NCBI GenBank assembly: GCA_041655255.1
Contig: JBBAFS010000075.1
Location: 1-7,722 of the forward strand
Origin: JBBAFS01 sp041655255
Lineage (GTDB): Bacteria; Spirochaetota; Spirochaetia; Sphaerochaetales; Sphaerochaetaceae
Direction of reading: 5' to 3'
Length of the DNA: 7,722 nucleotides
The notes under the pieces are model-generated. The model saw nothing but the letters and a program-made list of their open reading frames with translations, was not told the DNA's origin and did not search any database. The stretch's first letter is position 1. Each line of letters opens with the position of its first letter. Below, piece by piece: positions 5,824-7,722 of the stretch. The position numbers were made by a program, and so were the translations under genes.

Positions 5824-7316
5824 AACAGAAGGTCATATTAGGAATAGATGCAGGAACTAGCTCGATAAAGGTCTCTATTTTCTCTTTGGAAGGGAAGCCT
5901 CTTGGAAGAAAACATTCCCCTGTTGATATTATTATTCCTACTTGTGGCAGAGCTGAAGTGGATGTCAACTTTTACTTCACCACTATGATATCTCATATAA
6001 AAGAGCTCCTAAAAGAAGACGACTATGTAGTTTGTGGGATAGGGTTAGCTACAACTTGCCCAACTGTTGTTTGCCTAGATGAAAACTTTAATTCCATTGG
6101 TAATGGAATACTTTATTTAGACAACAGATCCCACACTCAACTAGAGCGCTATATGTCATATTTTAAAGATGACATTGATTATTTCTCAACAATAGGTAAT
6201 CGCTGTTCTCATTCAACCTGTAGTGCGAGTACCATGAAATGGATAAAAGAGCACGAGCCAGAAAGGTGGAGTCAGACGAAGTATATAGGCATGTTAAACA
6301 GCTTTCTGGCTGGTAAGCTCACAGGAAAATCTGCAATAGATATTACCCAAGCATCGTACAGTGGAGTATTTAAACTTTCACAGCCAGAAGATTGGGATAG
6401 TGAATTGTTAGATCTTATGGGTGTCCCTAGGGAAAAACTATTACCTATTGCTCAACCGTTTAGCAGCATGGGTACTATACTACCTGAAATAGCTAAAGAG
6501 ACTGGCATTCCTGAGGGAACAAAGGTTGCTATTGGTTCCGCTGATACAGCAGCAGCTGCTTTTGCAATCAATTTTACAAACACTAATCACGCTTTTGAAT
6601 CTGCTGGAACCTCAGGAGTGTTAACTTTTGTTACAGATGAGCCCATCTTCCAAGAAGCCTTTATGAATCGTTGTCATATTTTCCCAGATACTTGGTTGGC
6701 ACACGGAGCTACATCCATGATGGGAGGATCTATTGACTGGTTGTTAGGAAAAGTATTCACTGAGTATCCTAATTACGATTCAATCGATCAAGTATTACTT
6801 ACAACCACCGCTGGAGCAAACGGTACAATTTTTCTTCCTTACCTTTCTGGAGAGAGAAGCCCTATTTGGGATCCTCATGCAAAAGGTGTTTGGTATGGAC
6901 TAACAGTGCAATCAGATAAACATGATTTGATACGATCTGTATATGAAGCATCTGCCTATGCTATGCATCAAATAAAGGAGCTAAGAGAGTTACCTACCCA
7001 TAATGCCATCAAGCAAATTTTTGCTGTAGGAAACGGGACAAAAAGTAAATTGTGGAGCCAATTGAAATCAGATGTTCTGCAAGCAGAATATCATACAACG
7101 CTCTTTCCCGATGCTGCAGCTTTAGGAGCTGCCCTTTTGGGTGGTATTGCTGCTGGTGTTTATTCTTCAGTACATGACCCTAATATTCCATTTCTTAAGA
7201 TGGATGGAGATTACTATTATCCAACTAAAGATAAAGATGTTATTCAAGCTTATGAACACTCTTTCAATACATATAAATCACTATACCCAGTATTGAAGAA
7301 TGTGATGCATAGCTAG
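5820..7316 (+). CDS. FGGY-family carbohydrate kinase (xylulokinase/LsrK-like)
   Basis: A 498-residue FGGY kinase, full length for xylulokinase-type members, transferring the ATP gamma-phosphate to a hydroxyl of a sugar, ketose or polyol. Seen: first phosphate loop GIDAGTSSIK (8-17), sugar-contacting YLDNR (99-103), catalytic Asp242 in GSADTAAA, second phosphate loop AGTSG (262-266), LPYLSGERSPIWDP (339-352), the C-terminal FGGY signature over 356-376, and adenosine-binding VGNGTKSKLW (403-412) with ALGAALLGG (434-442). GSAD in place of the commoner GGxD, and Tyr99 for the usual Trp, leave the substrate open. The ATG overlaps the Zn-dehydrogenase stop. The ribosome site is poor: AAAGG (5802-5806) is 13 bases away and AAAGGG abuts the start, so expression probably depends on translational coupling. 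It is the last gene of the operon. Xylulose, ribulose, L-xylulose, erythritol or an AI-2-like compound cannot be separated here. Confidence 0.94.
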   Translation: MKQKVILGIDAGTSSIKVSIFSLEGKPLGRKHSPVDIIIPTCGRAEVDVNFYFTTMISHIKELLKEDDYVVCGIGLATTCPTVVCLDENFNSIGNGILYLDNRSHTQLERYMSYFKDDIDYFSTIGNRCSHSTCSASTMKWIKEHEPERWSQTKYIGMLNSFLAGKLTGKSAIDITQASYSGVFKLSQPEDWDSELLDLMGVPREKLLPIAQPFSSMGTILPEIAKETGIPEGTKVAIGSADTAAAAFAINFTNTNHAFESAGTSGVLTFVTDEPIFQEAFMNRCHIFPDTWLAHGATSMMGGSIDWLLGKVFTEYPNYDSIDQVLLTTTAGANGTIFLPYLSGERSPIWDPHAKGVWYGLTVQSDKHDLIRSVYEASAYAMHQIKELRELPTHNAIKQIFAVGNGTKSKLWSQLKSDVLQAEYHTTLFPDAAALGAALLGGIAAGVYSSVHDPNIPFLKMDGDYYYPTKDKDVIQAYEHSFNTYKSLYPVLKNVMHS

Positions 7317-7390
7317 GCCTAGAGGCATATAACCTCCAATGGGTATATATCTAAGCTTTTGTATATGTTTATTGCTTCAATATCACTAGA

Positions 7391-7722
7391 TTAAATATCA
7401 GATTTTTTTGATGAATATTCTGCTTCACATTTTAATGAAATAAATTTATGTGTAATTCCAAATATAGATATAATCCCAAAAAATCCTCCAAGAGGGTAGA
7501 TATAACCAATAAGTTTTCCAAATCCAATGAAACTAAACATCCATATGATAAGCACTAATATAAAAGAAGCTATTCTACAATGGGATGAAAATAGAACAGA
7601 TCTTTGTTTTATATAGTAAGTGGTTGCCATCATGCCAGTAAGAGCAGCCCCAAGCATTGCTAAAGCCATGAGGAGAGAATAAATATTCCCGAGTATTGGG
7701 TGAATTGTAAAAGCTAATTTTG
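7391..7722 (-). CDS. C-terminal part of a multi-spanning membrane protein, possibly YkvI-like (N-terminus off-window)
   Basis: On the minus strand the frame is open from the right edge to TAA at 7393-7391, giving 109 visible residues. Three hydrophobic segments are evident: one around NIYSLLMALAMLGAAL, one around RIASFILVLIIWMFSF, and one around YPLGGFFGIISIFGI, followed by a charged C-terminal tail (KCEAEYSSKKSDI). The Met at 7669 lies within the first segment and is preceded by a pyrimidine-rich stretch without a ribosome binding site, so it is internal and the gene runs off the window. The GKLIGYIYPLGGFFG stretch reminds me of the YkvI family of transporter-like membrane proteins, but this is pattern memory only. 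It converges on the operon with a 74-base gap, so it is not cotranscribed with it. Whether it carries the operon's substrate is unknown. Confidence 0.7.
   Translation of the reverse strand, partial: KLAFTIHPILGNIYSLLMALAMLGAALTGMMATTYYIKQRSVLFSSHCRIASFILVLIIWMFSFIGFGKLIGYIYPLGGFFGIISIFGITHKFISLKCEAEYSSKKSDI

Larger units (their letters stand above)
1..7316 (+). other. Probable seven-gene catabolic operon (promoter off-window)
   Basis: Seven codirectional genes have gaps of 33, 59 and 64 bases or 4-base ATGA overlaps, and no convincing internal terminator or promoter. Every product is a metabolic enzyme: four oxidoreductases of four unrelated folds, two aldolase-family proteins with different chemistry, and one kinase. 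No regulator or transporter for the cluster is visible on this strand; these may lie left of the window. Cotranscription is inferred from the spacing. Confidence 0.8.

Noticed and set aside
7313..7348. Possible bidirectional terminator: CTAGGCCTAG palindrome and an imperfect hairpin (7327-7348) after the kinase stop
   Set aside because: The palindrome has no loop, the hairpin is AT-rich with a mismatch and only seven pairs, and no run of T follows on either strand. Termination is expected in this gap but not demonstrable.

Overview
The window looks like part of the chromosome of a low-G+C Gram-positive bacterium (Bacillota). The DNA is visibly AT-rich, most starts are ATG behind purine-rich AGGAG-type ribosome binding sites, genes are tightly packed, and the protein sequences read like Bacilli/Clostridia homologues. 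This is an inference from style; no species can be named.

Positions 1-7316 hold seven same-strand genes that form one apparent operon, entering from the left with its promoter off-window. In order: an aldehyde dehydrogenase (5' end missing), an iron-type group III alcohol dehydrogenase, an Ldh2/AllD-type 2-hydroxyacid dehydrogenase, an RraA/HMG-aldolase-family protein, a DhnA/LsrF-class Schiff-base aldolase, a zinc medium-chain polyol-type dehydrogenase, and an FGGY carbohydrate kinase. Three junctions are 4-base ATGA overlaps (2087-2090, 3175-3178, 5820-5823), so the order suggests two translationally coupled blocks: Fe-ADH/Ldh2/RraA and Zn-ADH/kinase, with the class I aldolase between them. 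The only gaps inside the operon are 33, 59 and 64 bases.

Together these read as a catabolic pathway for a polyol, sugar or sugar-acid-like carbon source. The plausible logic is: the Zn-dehydrogenase oxidises a polyol or hydroxy compound to a ketone, the FGGY kinase phosphorylates it, the class I aldolase splits it to a triose phosphate-type product and an aldehyde, and the aldehyde is either oxidised (aldehyde dehydrogenase) or reduced (Fe-ADH). The hydroxyacid could then be oxidised by the Ldh2-type enzyme and its 2-oxo acid cleaved or decarboxylated by the RraA-type enzyme. The substrate is not identifiable from the sequence. I do not recognise the seven-gene set as any characterised pathway, and it is the best candidate for an undescribed system here.

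Positions 7317-7390 are a short convergent intergenic gap with no convincing terminator. From 7391 to the right edge, on the minus strand, lies the C-terminal third or so of a multi-spanning membrane protein, possibly of the YkvI type. No RNA genes, insertion sequences, CRISPR arrays or phage genes were seen. The one non-coding structure worth noting is an 11-bp perfect inverted repeat (arms 4669-4679 and 4745-4755) bracketing the end of the class I aldolase gene.
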